From the NCBI RefSeq assembly GCF_018860745.1, contig NZ_JAHKPY010000005.1, positions 34,150-98,149 on the forward strand: a stretch of 64,000 nt of DNA, in the 5' to 3' direction. The stretch is from Zobellia uliginosa. GTDB taxonomy: Bacteria; Bacteroidota; Bacteroidia; Flavobacteriales; Flavobacteriaceae. The position numbers and the translations under genes are program-made. This document shows positions 46,102-54,436 of the stretch, piece by piece; the stretch's first letter is position 1; every line of letters starts with the position of its first letter. The notes below the pieces were generated by a model. That model was not told the DNA's origin, did no database searches, and saw nothing but the letters and a program-made list of their open reading frames with translations.

Positions 46102-47268
46102 ATGAACAATATAAATATTTTTATCAGTTCAACTTGCTATGATTTAGCACAAATTAGAGTTGATATTTCAGAATTCATCAATAACTCTGGACATAATCCT
46201 ATCTTATCTGAGTTCGAAAATTTTCCAATTACTCCAGAGTTAAACACAATAGAGAACTGTATTAAAATTGTGAAAGACAATGCTGATATTTTGGTGCTTA
46301 TTGTTGGTAATAGATATGGAAGTATAATTGATAATGGAAAATCAATTACCAATAATGAATTTTTAGTAGCTAAGAAAAAAGGAATTCCTATTTTTTGCTT
46401 TATTGATAAAACCACATTAAATGCATTAAGCTTTTGGAGAAAGAATAAAGAAGGGGATTTTTCTGATATTGTAGATAACACACAAATATTTGAATTTATA
46501 GATGACATTAGAAATAATTCAAAAATTTGGACTTTTCCTTTTGATAAAGCGCAAGACATAATAAGTACCCTAAAAATTCAGTTATCTTATCTTTTTAAAG
46601 ATAGTTTAAAGGCTAAAAATAAAATAGATGAAAAAATTTCTGATTTTTTTCAATTAAACCTTTCCGATAAAGCTCTGAAAATCATAATTGAAGAAAATAC
46701 AATGTTTGAATATATGTTCTTAGCTCAAGTTTTTGTAGACGAAATTCAAAAAAATGAATTTTTAAAAAATGACATTGAATATTCCATTTTAACAGAACCC
46801 AAACATACTGTTAACGATTTAAATGATATTCCTATTTGGGCAGGAGAAAGACTTGCAACTGCACAAAATCTTATTGGAGGTTTTTCTAGTTTAGTAAATG
46901 ATGCTTTAATTAAGTTTTTAAATGAGCCTGGCAAGCCTGCTGATTTAAAAGGGCTTTATTATGTCGCCCTAAAGTACTCTCAATTATATAAAAGTCTTTT
47001 AAATTGGAGTATTGAAACGAAAAGTACATACATAGACGAAGAATATAATCACATAAAAATGGATCTTTCAGAATTAATTTTAAAACCATCTGAACAGATT
47101 TGGAATTTTCCTTTTAGAATTAAAGAACAATTAAAACAAGCTAAAGAAAAAGTTCTCAATGGGGAAAAAGATATAAGTTTAGAGTTCAAGCTAACATTAG
47201 AAATGGATGAAAATGTTTTAGATAGAGTTAATGCAAACACAAGAGAATTAGGAAACTTGATGATGTAA
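46102..47268 (+). CDS. DUF4062 domain-containing protein (cassette 15)
   Basis: A 388-aa cytosolic protein. The N-terminal DUF4062 domain (about 1-90) is a TIR/SLOG-like Rossmann unit: INIFISSTCYDLAQIRVDI, EFENFPITPE and VLIVGNRYGSII. The C-terminal half is helical and of unknown role. DUF4062 proteins occur in NTPase-linked signalling and suspected defence proteins, so an anti-phage role is plausible but unproven. No STAND NTPase is attached. Confidence 0.85.
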   Translation: MNNINIFISSTCYDLAQIRVDISEFINNSGHNPILSEFENFPITPELNTIENCIKIVKDNADILVLIVGNRYGSIIDNGKSITNNEFLVAKKKGIPIFCFIDKTTLNALSFWRKNKEGDFSDIVDNTQIFEFIDDIRNNSKIWTFPFDKAQDIISTLKIQLSYLFKDSLKAKNKIDEKISDFFQLNLSDKALKIIIEENTMFEYMFLAQVFVDEIQKNEFLKNDIEYSILTEPKHTVNDLNDIPIWAGERLATAQNLIGGFSSLVNDALIKFLNEPGKPADLKGLYYVALKYSQLYKSLLNWSIETKSTYIDEEYNHIKMDLSELILKPSEQIWNFPFRIKEQLKQAKEKVLNGEKDISLEFKLTLEMDENVLDRVNANTRELGNLMM

Positions 47269-47276
47269 TAAATTAC

Positions 47277-47478
47277 TACGCCTAACAAGGTGTATAAAAC
47301 ATAGCTAATAAGTGTTTAACCTAGAGGTTTGTGTTTATTTACAAAGACCGCCAAATTTTTTAATTTGGCTTTTTAAAAGAGAAAATTAAAAACAAAATAT
47401 AAAAATTCGGCTCTGTGTTAACCCGAAAAGTTAGTGTCTTTTTGCACGCTACGTTTCATACACAAACCGTTGCCAACA
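47277..47478 (+). repeat. cassette-end site 15 (attC-like, long class)
   Basis: Left arm TACGCCTAAC mirrors the start of cassette 15; right arm GTTGCCAACA opens cassette 16. Inner stem GTGTATAAAACATAGC/GCTACGTTTCATACAC, A.C at 7 and 12; hairpin GCCAAATT/AATTTGGC; third copy AAATTCGGC. Confidence 0.9.
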
Positions 47479-47498
47479 ATTAAAACTAACCTAGAGAG

Positions 47499-48320
47499 TT
47501 GAGACCAAACATTTCTGAAATAAGATATTTTGAAACTTACTACTTCGCAAACATTGTGAATAATATTTTAAATGACCCTTTCGAATATTTACGTTCTCTA
47601 AATGATTTTTTCGGAGATGAAAATTATGTGAATTTTATTGAACCATTTCCTAAAGTTTCCCGGTTACACGATTTTATAAGTTTTATAATTGATTCTATAA
47701 ATTATGATGATACGAAAGAAGCTGAAAATGAATCTTTTCTTAATGGAAAAAGAAAGTTGTGGATTGAGTTAGCTCTTGAGCATTATGAATTAGAATATGA
47801 TAGTTTTCAAGATTGGCTAAAAGAAAAAGACAAAAATATCTCACAAGCAATAGATGATGACATTGCCGACTATTTTAGAGATTTAATGTTTTATGGCCCT
47901 TATGAAGAACTATTAGAAAAAATGTCTGAAGAAATTTTCTTTATACTATTTTTAAATAGACAGACTTTACAAAGATTTAACCAATTAATTTCTCACCAAA
48001 TTCAGGACAAAGAATTAGACGAACTAAATCAGGAGGATTTACCTTATTTTAGAAAAAATGGAGTTTTAAAAAGAGTAAACATTCCTAAATGGGTACAAAG
48101 AGCAGTATTACACCGTGACCGAGGAATGTGCGCTAGCTGTAATAAAGACGTAAGTGGACAAATTAGTATAGGTGAAATTGGGAATTTTGACCATATAATT
48201 CCTCTAGCAATTGGTGGAATTAATGACGTTACAAATATTCAACTTTTATGTGAAAACTGTAATAAGACAAAACAAGCAAAAAATATCCCAACCTCAATAA
48301 AATATGAAAAGTGGTACTAA
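47499..48320 (+). CDS. HNH endonuclease (cassette 16)
   Basis: A 273-aa protein with a helical N-terminal part and a C-terminal HNH nuclease (about 200-262). RAVLHRDRGMCASCNKD (first zinc Cys pair), GNFDHIIPLAIGGINDVTNIQLLCENCNKTK (HH/N/H motif, second Cys pair). Could act in defence against foreign DNA. It starts with TTG at 47499 because the frame has no upstream ATG inside the cassette; a later ATG would remove much of the N-terminal part. Confidence 0.85.
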   Translation: MRPNISEIRYFETYYFANIVNNILNDPFEYLRSLNDFFGDENYVNFIEPFPKVSRLHDFISFIIDSINYDDTKEAENESFLNGKRKLWIELALEHYELEYDSFQDWLKEKDKNISQAIDDDIADYFRDLMFYGPYEELLEKMSEEIFFILFLNRQTLQRFNQLISHQIQDKELDELNQEDLPYFRKNGVLKRVNIPKWVQRAVLHRDRGMCASCNKDVSGQISIGEIGNFDHIIPLAIGGINDVTNIQLLCENCNKTKQAKNIPTSIKYEKWY

Positions 48321-48327
48321 AAATAAC

Positions 48328-48526
48328 TGTTGGCAACACTATATATAGCAAATTGGGCGATTAGTTTTTAATCCAAAGGCTGTTGTCTATTTACAAAGTC
48401 GCCAAATCTTTTGATTTGGTATTAAAATGAAAAATTAAAACAAAATAAAAAGATTTGGCTTGGGACTAAACCGAAAGTTATTTTTTATTTTCTGCCCAAC
48501 TTGCCATATATTTAACGTTGTAGTGC
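48328..48526 (+). repeat. cassette-end site 16 (attC-like, long class)
   Basis: Left arm TGTTGGCAAC mirrors the start of cassette 16; right arm GTTGTAGTGC opens cassette 17. Inner stem TATATAGCAAATTGGGC/GCCCAACTTGCCATATA, A.C at both usual places; hairpin GCCAAATC with third copy GATTTGGC. Confidence 0.88.
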
Positions 48527-48549
48527 ATTTTGACAAAATTTTTGCAAGA

Positions 48550-48948
48550 ATGAAGGAAGTCGATAAAATCGCATTTATAGAAATAAAAAATGGACAGATT
48601 CTAAGCACCAAATCCAAAGGGAAATCGAAATATTATATTCCTGGTGGAAAAAGGGAATCTGGAGAAACGGACGAGCAAACTTTGATTAGAGAAATATCCG
48701 AAGAGTTAAACGTACGGATTGATAATAATACGATTGGATACGTTGGGACCTTCAAAGCTCAATCTGACGGAGCAAAAGAAGGAGTTATTGTAAAAATGAC
48801 TTGTTACAAAGCGGAGTATGAAGGAATTATGGAACCGACTAGCGAAATTGAAGAAATTAGATGGCTAAACTATAAGGATTTGGACATCATATCTGAAGTG
48901 GACAAAAAAATATTTAAATTTCTAAAAGATAACGGAGAATTGGAATAA
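48550..48948 (+). CDS. NUDIX hydrolase (cassette 17)
   Basis: A 132-aa pyrophosphohydrolase with a complete Nudix box: GGKRESGETDEQTLIREISEEL (G-x5-E-x7-REUxEExGU pattern). Substrate unknown, a nucleotide derivative being most likely. The longer frame from 48460 would start inside the previous site, so ATG 48550 was chosen, 32 bp inside the cassette. Confidence 0.9.
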   Translation: MKEVDKIAFIEIKNGQILSTKSKGKSKYYIPGGKRESGETDEQTLIREISEELNVRIDNNTIGYVGTFKAQSDGAKEGVIVKMTCYKAEYEGIMEPTSEIEEIRWLNYKDLDIISEVDKKIFKFLKDNGELE

Positions 48949-48993
48949 CCAATCTTTACGCAAGCAGAAATGGACAAGTTTGCGGAAAAAAAC

Positions 48994-49195
48994 GCACTAC
49001 AACAATGCCTAAACGTAATGCGGACTTTTGGGCAAAACCGAAAGGTCTGTGTATATTTATAGTGTCGCTAAATCTTATGGATTTAGCTTTGGACAAGAAA
49101 AAATAAAACTAAACAATAAGCTTTAGCTTCGTGCGCAGACGGAAACGAAAAGTTTCCTTGCCTCCGCACTACGCTTAGCCTAACCGTTGTCATTA
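48994..49195 (+). repeat. cassette-end site 17 (attC-like, long class)
   Basis: Left arm GCACTACAAC mirrors the start of cassette 17; right arm GTTGTCATTA opens cassette 18. CTAAACGTAATGCGG subfamily; hairpin GCTAAATC/GATTTAGC; third copy GCTTTAGC. Confidence 0.9.
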
Positions 49196-49491
49196 ATGAT
49201 AAAAAATATTTCGACCGATAAACAACTTCTAAAACAAAGGTCATTTTAGGGACGTAAGTCCCGATTTTTTTTGGCTTTTCTCGAACTCTAAAATGAATTT
49301 CTGAACAACTTTGCGCAAATGGACTTCACTCCTATCTAATCGCTGCGCAGATGGACTTCTTAGCAAGTTTGCGCTGATGGACCTTACTCAGACGCAACTG
49401 TTATGTTGATGGACTTTTTAGCTTCGTTATGAAACAACCAATCAGAACGCAGTAATACGCAAGCAAAACGTGCCAATAGTGCGAAAATCAC
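49187..49491 (+). other. gene-free cassette 18
   Basis: This cassette has proper ends but no credible frame on either strand. It combines the 36-bp GNRA-type hairpin block shared with cassette 6, four degenerate ATGGACTT units, and a 3' tail of about 115 bp closely similar to that of cassette 21. It also uses the same end tag as cassette 21. Confidence 0.7.
49226..49261 (+). repeat. 36-bp repeat copy 2, possible structured RNA (cassette 18)
   Basis: Identical to 36459-36494. In this copy the hairpin is perfect: GGGAC-GTAA-GTCCC, with a GNRA-type loop. The flank to about 49,370 also resembles cassette 6. Confidence 0.6.
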
Positions 49492-49630
49492 TAATGACAA
49501 CAAAACCTATAATTAATTGCTTGGGATTTTCCTGCGGAAAATCTAGCGCAATTTAATTAACTTAGTTGCGTGGCGGGAAATCCTGCGGATTTCAACGCCG
49601 CAACTAATCATAGCTAAACCGTTAGCATAC
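49492..49630 (+). repeat. cassette-end site 18 (attC-like, middle class)
   Basis: 139 bp. Left arm TAATGACAAC mirrors the start of cassette 18; right arm GTTAGCATAC opens cassette 19. Inner stem CTATAATTAATTGC/GCAACTAATCATAG; hairpins GATTTTCC/GGAAAATC and GAAATCC/GGATTTC. Confidence 0.88.
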
Positions 49631-49653
49631 ATACTCTAATAATTTTAATCTAA

Positions 49654-49884
49654 TTGAGAAAAGTAAAAGACTTTTTTGTAAACCTGATTGACACCTATCC
49701 AATCCATTTTGGAATATTGTTTTTAGTCCTTGGCATCCTAGTTTTTGTCTATCAGATTAGGAAAAAAGAATCTTTTAACATGAATAAGCATGACTTATTC
49801 ACTTGGAAAGCTTTTGTAAATACTTGGGTGGTGGCTCTGATATTAATCATGTTTGGCATAACCCTACTGATTAGAAACTTCTAG
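49654..49884 (+). CDS. small two-helix membrane protein (cassette 19)
   Basis: A 76-aa protein with hydrophobic helices at about 18-34 and 53-70, and a basic N-terminus (RKVKDFF). No family recognised. TTG start at 49654, as no ATG precedes the first helix. The following SRPBCC gene starts 3 bp after its stop, so the two form an operon. Confidence 0.65.
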   Translation: MRKVKDFFVNLIDTYPIHFGILFLVLGILVFVYQIRKKESFNMNKHDLFTWKAFVNTWVVALILIMFGITLLIRNF

Positions 49885-49887
49885 ATT

Positions 49888-50364
49888 ATGCCAAGAATAG
49901 AACTAAAAACTCTAATAAACGCCAATAAAGAAATCGTTTTTGACTTATCTCGGAGTATCGACCTTCACAAAATTTCTATTGAACACACCAACGAAACTGC
50001 AATTGCGGGAAAAACTAGCGGATTAATTGGAATGGATGAATCTGTTACGTGGAGAGCAAAACACTTTGGGATCTATCAACTGCTTACGTCGAAGATTACG
50101 GAATTTGAACGCGCCAATTTGTTTGTAGATGAAATGGTAAAAGGAGCTTTTAAGGGTTTTAGACACGAACATCATTTTACGGAATCGAATGGCGGGACTT
50201 TGATGACCGACTATTTTGATTATGAATCTCCTTTTGGAATCTTGGGCAAGTTAGCGGACAAGTTATTCTTGCTAAAATATATGACGGACTTATTAGCAGA
50301 GCGGAATAGAATCGTAAAGGACTTTGCGGAAACGGACAAATGGAAAAAAATAGTTGCGGAGTAA
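49888..50364 (+). CDS. SRPBCC family protein (cassette 19)
   Basis: A 158-aa START/Bet v 1-like ligand-binding protein. Opening PRIELKTLINANKEIVFDLSRSIDLHKIS, then GKTSGLIGMDESVTWRAKHFGI, GAFKGFRHEHHFTESNGGTLMTDYFDYESP and a C-terminal helix are typical of the group related to SRPBCC/cell-division-inhibitor-like proteins. Binds a small hydrophobic ligand, unknown. Coupled to the preceding membrane protein gene. Confidence 0.87.
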   Translation: MPRIELKTLINANKEIVFDLSRSIDLHKISIEHTNETAIAGKTSGLIGMDESVTWRAKHFGIYQLLTSKITEFERANLFVDEMVKGAFKGFRHEHHFTESNGGTLMTDYFDYESPFGILGKLADKLFLLKYMTDLLAERNRIVKDFAETDKWKKIVAE

Positions 50365-50372
50365 AAAAGTAC

Positions 50373-50573
50373 GTATGCTAACAAAACCTAAACGTAATGC
50401 GGAGTTTAGGGAAAAACAGAAAGGTCTGTGTATATTTATAAAGTCGCTAAATCTTATGGATTTAGCTTTGGACAAAAAAAATAAATCAAAACAATAAGCT
50501 TTAGCTTCGTGCTCAGACGGAAACGAAAATTTTCCTTACAACTGCACTACGCTTAGCTCAGACGTTGTAAAAC
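50373..50573 (+). repeat. cassette-end site 19 (attC-like, long class)
   Basis: Left arm GTATGCTAAC mirrors the start of cassette 19; right arm GTTGTAAAAC opens cassette 20 (the tag of cassette 7). CTAAACGTAATGCGG subfamily; hairpin GCTAAATC/GATTTAGC. Confidence 0.9.
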
Positions 50574-50613
50574 ATTTACACAAACATTAATTTCAATCAT
50601 AAAATAATATCTA

Positions 50614-51213
50614 TTGGAAACAAATAATGATGGATTTGAATATGTTTACGTTGAAATTGATGGAACTGTAAGAGAACTGGACAAAGGAGAAATTGAATAT
50701 TTGGAAACAAAATTCGAGCCTTCAGATGGAGCAAGACCCTATATTAAAAGTAGCTACAATCAGTTAACTCCCGACAAAAAGATTTTAGGATTTCTTCACC
50801 GTGATAAGGTCCCAGAAAATATTAAAATTTCAAAAACTGAATTAAGGTTTTTAGAACTAAGATTTCCTTTTAGTATTCATAATTCTGGTCAAATAATAGA
50901 ATTACCAGTTGGCATATACAGCGTTAAAGTTCTTGGCGGTTGGTAAGTTTCAATTGGAGACTTTTCGTTCTCTTTAAAAAACAGAGAAACTAATAAAATT
51001 ATATCCCCGAAAAATACGGATTGGAGAGTTCAGTCATACGAATTCGGAGAAAGAGCAAAGAAAATAATGGTTCTGGATGTTCCCGAATACGGATATTATT
51101 ACATTAAACTAAAAAATCAACAAGACCTAAAAGTTCGACCATCTAATCTAATTTTCACAAGATTATGGGAAAAACAGATTCCGAATCAGGATTTAAGAAT
51201 TTGGATTGGATAA
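50614..51213 (+). pseudogene. uncharacterised gene interrupted by in-frame TAA (cassette 20)
   Basis: The first part (110 codons, TTG start at 50614) ends IYSVKVLGGW then TAA at 50944-50946. The very same frame stays open for 88 further codons (VSIGDFSFSLKN... to LRIWIG), ending TAA 51211-51213 just before the site. The beta-rich pattern runs on across the stop, so a nonsense mutation or sequencing error is likely. The intact product would be about 199 aa, soluble, family unknown. Confidence 0.6.
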
Positions 51214-51218
51214 AAAAC

Positions 51219-51420
51219 GTTTTACAACAATGCCTAAACGTAATGCGGACTTTAGGGCAAAACCGAAAGGTCTGTGTATATTTATAATGTCGCTAAATCT
51301 TATGGATTTAGCTTTGGACAAGAAAAAATAAAACTAAACAATAAGCTTTAGCTTCGTGCGCAGACGGAAACGAAAAGTTTCCTTGCCCCCGCACTACGCT
51401 TAGCCCAACCGTTGTCATTA
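51219..51420 (+). repeat. cassette-end site 20 (attC-like, long class)
   Basis: Left arm GTTTTACAAC mirrors the start of cassette 20; right arm GTTGTCATTA opens cassette 21. A clear example of the main subfamily: CTAAACGTAATGCGG/CCGCACTACGCTTAG, hairpin GCTAAATC/GATTTAGC, second hairpin GGAAAC/GTTTCC. Confidence 0.9.
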
Positions 51421-51444
51421 ATGATGAAAAAATAAAATCGTGTA

Positions 51445-51828
51445 ATGGAATTTGACCGAACAGGAATAATATTATATACTCTTGAATACAACAATTGCGT
51501 AGAGTTTTATGAAAAAATTCTAGGTCTTAAAAAAATGTTTGAGGGCAAAAATTTGACTTGTTTTAAATTCGGACAAGCATATTTGATGGTGGAGTTGGAT
51601 GACGAATATGATGGACAAAAAACTGGAACGGAACGGACAAAAATGTGTTTGCGTATGAATGTTCCAAATGTAAAAATACTTTCGGATAGATTGACTTCTA
51701 ATAATATAGAAGTGGACTATCAAGAACATTCTTGGGGTACCATTGCAAAATTCCGAGACCCTGACGGTAATTTATGTGCATTTAAAGACAGTTCTAAATT
51801 CGAAAAGCAAATCTCGGATTTTAAGTAA
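51445..51828 (+). CDS. VOC (glyoxalase/bleomycin-resistance) family protein (cassette 21)
   Basis: A 127-aa single-domain vicinal-oxygen-chelate protein: TGIILYTLEYNNCVEFYEKILGL at the start and IAKFRDPDGNLCAFKDS at the end, the usual beta-alpha-beta-beta-beta repeats. A drug-binding or lyase role is possible; the metal ligands (Glu/His) are only partly conserved, so a binding protein is as likely as an enzyme. Confidence 0.88.
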   Translation: MEFDRTGIILYTLEYNNCVEFYEKILGLKKMFEGKNLTCFKFGQAYLMVELDDEYDGQKTGTERTKMCLRMNVPNVKILSDRLTSNNIEVDYQEHSWGTIAKFRDPDGNLCAFKDSSKFEKQISDFK

Positions 51829-51949
51829 ATGGACAACTTACTCAAACGCAACTGTTATGTCGATGGACTTTCTAGCTTCATTGCGAAAACAACCAATCAA
51901 AACGTAATAGTTACGCAAGTAAAACGTGCCAAGCAGAACGCAAAATCAC

Positions 51950-52149
51950 TAATGACAACAATGCCTATACTTAATGCGGGCTTAGGTTTAAACGCCAAGT
52001 TCTGTGTATATTTATGAAGTCGCTAAATCTTTGGGATTTAGCTTTGGACAAAAAAAGAAAAAGCGAAACCCAAAGGTTTAGCTAAGCGCGAGACAGGAAA
52101 TCCGCTGGATTTCCGCCCCGCACTAAGTATAGCCGAACCGTTGTATGCC
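51950..52149 (+). repeat. cassette-end site 21 (attC-like, long class)
   Basis: Left arm TAATGACAAC mirrors the start of cassette 21; right arm GTTGTATGCC opens cassette 22. Inner stem CCTATACTTAATGCGGG/CCCGCACTAAGTATAG: position 7 is paired here, position 12 is A.C. Hairpin GCTAAATC/GATTTAGC; third copy GGTTTAGC. Confidence 0.88.
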
Positions 52150-52164
52150 ATAAAGCTGAACCGA

Positions 52165-52851
52165 ATGACTAATTGGAATGAAATAATAAAACTTTACAAT
52201 ATATCTGAAAAAGAAAATGAGTTTGGCTATCGAGTGGATGAGATAAATGAAGTTGAATCTCGATTAAAAACCAAAATCCCTCAAACACTAAAAAGTTATT
52301 ATCTTTCTTTAGGAAAGAACGAAAACATAAATAACTCTCACAACAGACTTTTAAAACCAAATCAAGAAATTGGATTTTCTGATGACGGATATTTAGTCTT
52401 TTATGAGGAGAATCAAGCATCAGCATATTGGGGAGTTAAACAAGAAGATTTAAAACTTGACAACCCGCCTGTTTGGGGGAATTATGGAACAAACGAATCT
52501 CCTGATTGGCATTTAGAAACAAATACAATTGAGAATTTCTTATTACTTATGGGGGTTTATAATGGAACATTAGGTGGACTAGAATATAATGCAAACTGTT
52601 TTGAAAATATAGAACCTGATACAGTAAAAAAGATTCAGGAAATTTGGAAAGAAATCGATAAAATCAGTTGGGAAAAGCAACGAATTTACACTATTGATTT
52701 TGAAGAAGTTATTAGCCTGAGTTTTGATCAGAACAATAATTGTACGGCTATTTTTATTGGAACAAGTCATAGAGAACGATTTGATAATCTTTTAGAGAAC
52801 TTAAATATTAATAATTGGTCATATACTTCATTTGAAGATGACTATGAATAA
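52165..52851 (+). CDS. SMI1/KNR4 (SUKH) family protein (cassette 22)
   Basis: A 228-aa SUKH-fold protein: INEVESRLKTKIPQTLKSYYLSLGKNENIN, then GYLVFYEENQASAYWGVKQEDL and DNPPVWG, the family core. SUKH proteins are often immunity proteins against polymorphic toxins; no toxin gene is in this cassette. ATG 52165 chosen, since the in-frame TTG at 52141 is the cassette end itself. Confidence 0.87.
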   Translation: MTNWNEIIKLYNISEKENEFGYRVDEINEVESRLKTKIPQTLKSYYLSLGKNENINNSHNRLLKPNQEIGFSDDGYLVFYEENQASAYWGVKQEDLKLDNPPVWGNYGTNESPDWHLETNTIENFLLLMGVYNGTLGGLEYNANCFENIEPDTVKKIQEIWKEIDKISWEKQRIYTIDFEEVISLSFDQNNNCTAIFIGTSHRERFDNLLENLNINNWSYTSFEDDYE

Positions 52852-52859
52852 AATAATAC

Positions 52860-52917
52860 GGCATACAACAAGGTATAAATGGCATTAAAACGACCATTTA
52901 TACGAGCCGTTACCTGC
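52860..52917 (+). repeat. cassette-end site 22 (attC-like, minimal 58-bp form)
   Basis: Left arm GGCATACAAC mirrors the start of cassette 22; right arm GTTACCTGC opens cassette 23. Between them lies only one perfect stem, GTATAAATGG/CCATTTATAC, with an 11-nt loop. It shows the least structure that still forms a cassette end. Confidence 0.88.
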
Positions 52918-52927
52918 AAGCTGAAAA

Positions 52928-53614
52928 ATGAAAACCGAACGAAAAATAAAAATAGCCGAATCATTCTCGAATAAATATGCCGAGACTGAATTGGATATTG
53001 ACTTATCACAAAAAGAGTTCGAGCTTTTAGACAGAGGTATTTTTGCCAGAAGTATGGATGAAAAATGGAATATATTCATTCATAAGGATTCGCTATTCTT
53101 TACAAGAAGTTGGACTAACAATTGTATTTACAAAGCTGATTTAGAAATCAAAAGACGTAGAATAAAACTCAACAACTTAAAAGTTACGAGAAATACAGAT
53201 GAATACAAGGGAACAGATTTAAAGTCGGACACTGACCTCTTTAAAAAATTGCTTCAAATGTATTTGGGTAGAGAAGATTTATATATTGACGACAGAGTTA
53301 ACCTTCCACTAATTAAATTAATAATAGAAAAATATAGTAAAGAGAATAAATTGAGAAAAAGCATTGGTTCTCAAAGTATCGAATTGAATTTGCGGATTTA
53401 TAACTCTTTGATAGAATCAAGTTCCGATTATATAACTGTAAACGGACTTGAGGAATTGACTAATAACACTAAAAAGTATGACTCGAATTACGAACTGTTA
53501 AGTTTGCATATTTCGAACAAAGAAGACCCGAAGAATTCGACAACTTTCTTTTTCAATCAAGAAGGAACAGAATTAGTTGGGGAAATAACAACCGAAAGAA
53601 AAGCCAGCAGGTAA
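52928..53614 (+). CDS. uncharacterised protein whose stop lies in the site (cassette 23)
   Basis: A 228-aa soluble protein. The stretch DRGIFARSMDEKWNIFIHKDSLFFTRSWTNNCIYKADLEI resembles a small conserved domain seen in unnamed bacterial proteins. The C-terminal half is helical. The stop TAA is part of the left arm (CAGGTAAC) of site 23. Immunity-like size; no function assigned. Confidence 0.7.
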   Translation: MKTERKIKIAESFSNKYAETELDIDLSQKEFELLDRGIFARSMDEKWNIFIHKDSLFFTRSWTNNCIYKADLEIKRRRIKLNNLKVTRNTDEYKGTDLKSDTDLFKKLLQMYLGREDLYIDDRVNLPLIKLIIEKYSKENKLRKSIGSQSIELNLRIYNSLIESSSDYITVNGLEELTNNTKKYDSNYELLSLHISNKEDPKNSTTFFFNQEGTELVGEITTERKASR

Positions 53615-53806
53615 CACGGTGTATAAAACATAGCTAATAAGTGCTTAACCGAAAGGTTTGTGTTTATTTGCATAGACCGCCAAATTTTTAATTTGGCTTT
53701 AAGAATAGAAAAGTTAAAACAAAATGTAAAAATTTGGCTCAGTGCTAAACTCAAAATGTAGTATCTTTTTACACGCTACGTTTCATACACTGGACCGTTG
53801 GCAAAC
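53607..53806 (+). repeat. cassette-end site 23 (attC-like, long class)
   Basis: Left arm GCAGGTAAC mirrors the start of cassette 23; right arm GTTGGCAAAC opens cassette 24. Inner stem GTGTATAAAACATAGC/GCTACGTTTCATACAC, A.C at 7 and 12; hairpin GCCAAATT/AATTTGGC; third copy AAATTTGGC. Confidence 0.9.
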
Positions 53807-53830
53807 ATTTAAGAAAAACCGAAATCCGAA

Positions 53831-54283
53831 TTGAAAAAAAGACATTTAATAATAATTTCGATTTTACTAATTATACTTTCCTTTTGGTTCGGAATGAAAG
53901 TAGAACGTGAATTTGCAAGTTGGGACGAAATAGGAAAACCTGTATTTGAAAGGGAACAGATTTACTTTCCGAATAAAAAAAGTTCTCTGTATCTGAAAAG
54001 TAAAAATTGGGGATTAACGGCTGACCATAAAATATCTGTGATTTCTACGAAAAGAGAAATGGAATTTCAACCTGACTCAATATCTGAATATATTTTTCAC
54101 GGATTTGGCGGAATAATATACAAAACGGAAAATGATACTCTGAAAATTTACTCAACTCAAAAACCGAAAATCCCACCGAAATTTGAATCAGAAATTAAAG
54201 TGGAAATAATAGAAATTAAGAGTAATCCAGAATGGATTAAACTGAATGACAAAATAAAAAATGACTACCGAAAATTTGAATAA
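53831..54283 (+). CDS. membrane-anchored uncharacterised protein (cassette 24)
   Basis: A 150-aa protein with an N-terminal helix (about 5-22) and a beta-rich exported part (YLKSKNWGLTADHKISVISTK). No family recognised. TTG start at 53831, chosen because the helix starts at once. Confidence 0.65.
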   Translation: MKKRHLIIISILLIILSFWFGMKVEREFASWDEIGKPVFEREQIYFPNKKSSLYLKSKNWGLTADHKISVISTKREMEFQPDSISEYIFHGFGGIIYKTENDTLKIYSTQKPKIPPKFESEIKVEIIEIKSNPEWIKLNDKIKNDYRKFE

Positions 54284-54290
54284 AAAACGA

Positions 54291-54427
54291 TTTGCCAACA
54301 CCGTATATAATTTATTGCTAGTTCTAGCCTACTTACGAAAATCCTCGCGGATTTTCTATTCGGTTTGTATTTGCTAAATTAGGTGCTTAAACCACGCAAC
54401 AAACCATATACAACAACGTTGTAACAC
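54291..54427 (+). repeat. cassette-end site 24 (attC-like, middle class)
   Basis: 137 bp. Left arm TTTGCCAAC mirrors the start of cassette 24 over 9 bp, the weakest arm pair of the array. Right arm GTTGTAACAC opens cassette 25. Almost the same body as site 11. Confidence 0.85.
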
Positions 54428-54436
54428 ATACGAGAA

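Noticed and set aside
51829..52017. 62-aa frame after the VOC gene
   Set aside because: It begins in an ATGGACTT repeat unit and runs into the recombination site; composition is that of the repeats.
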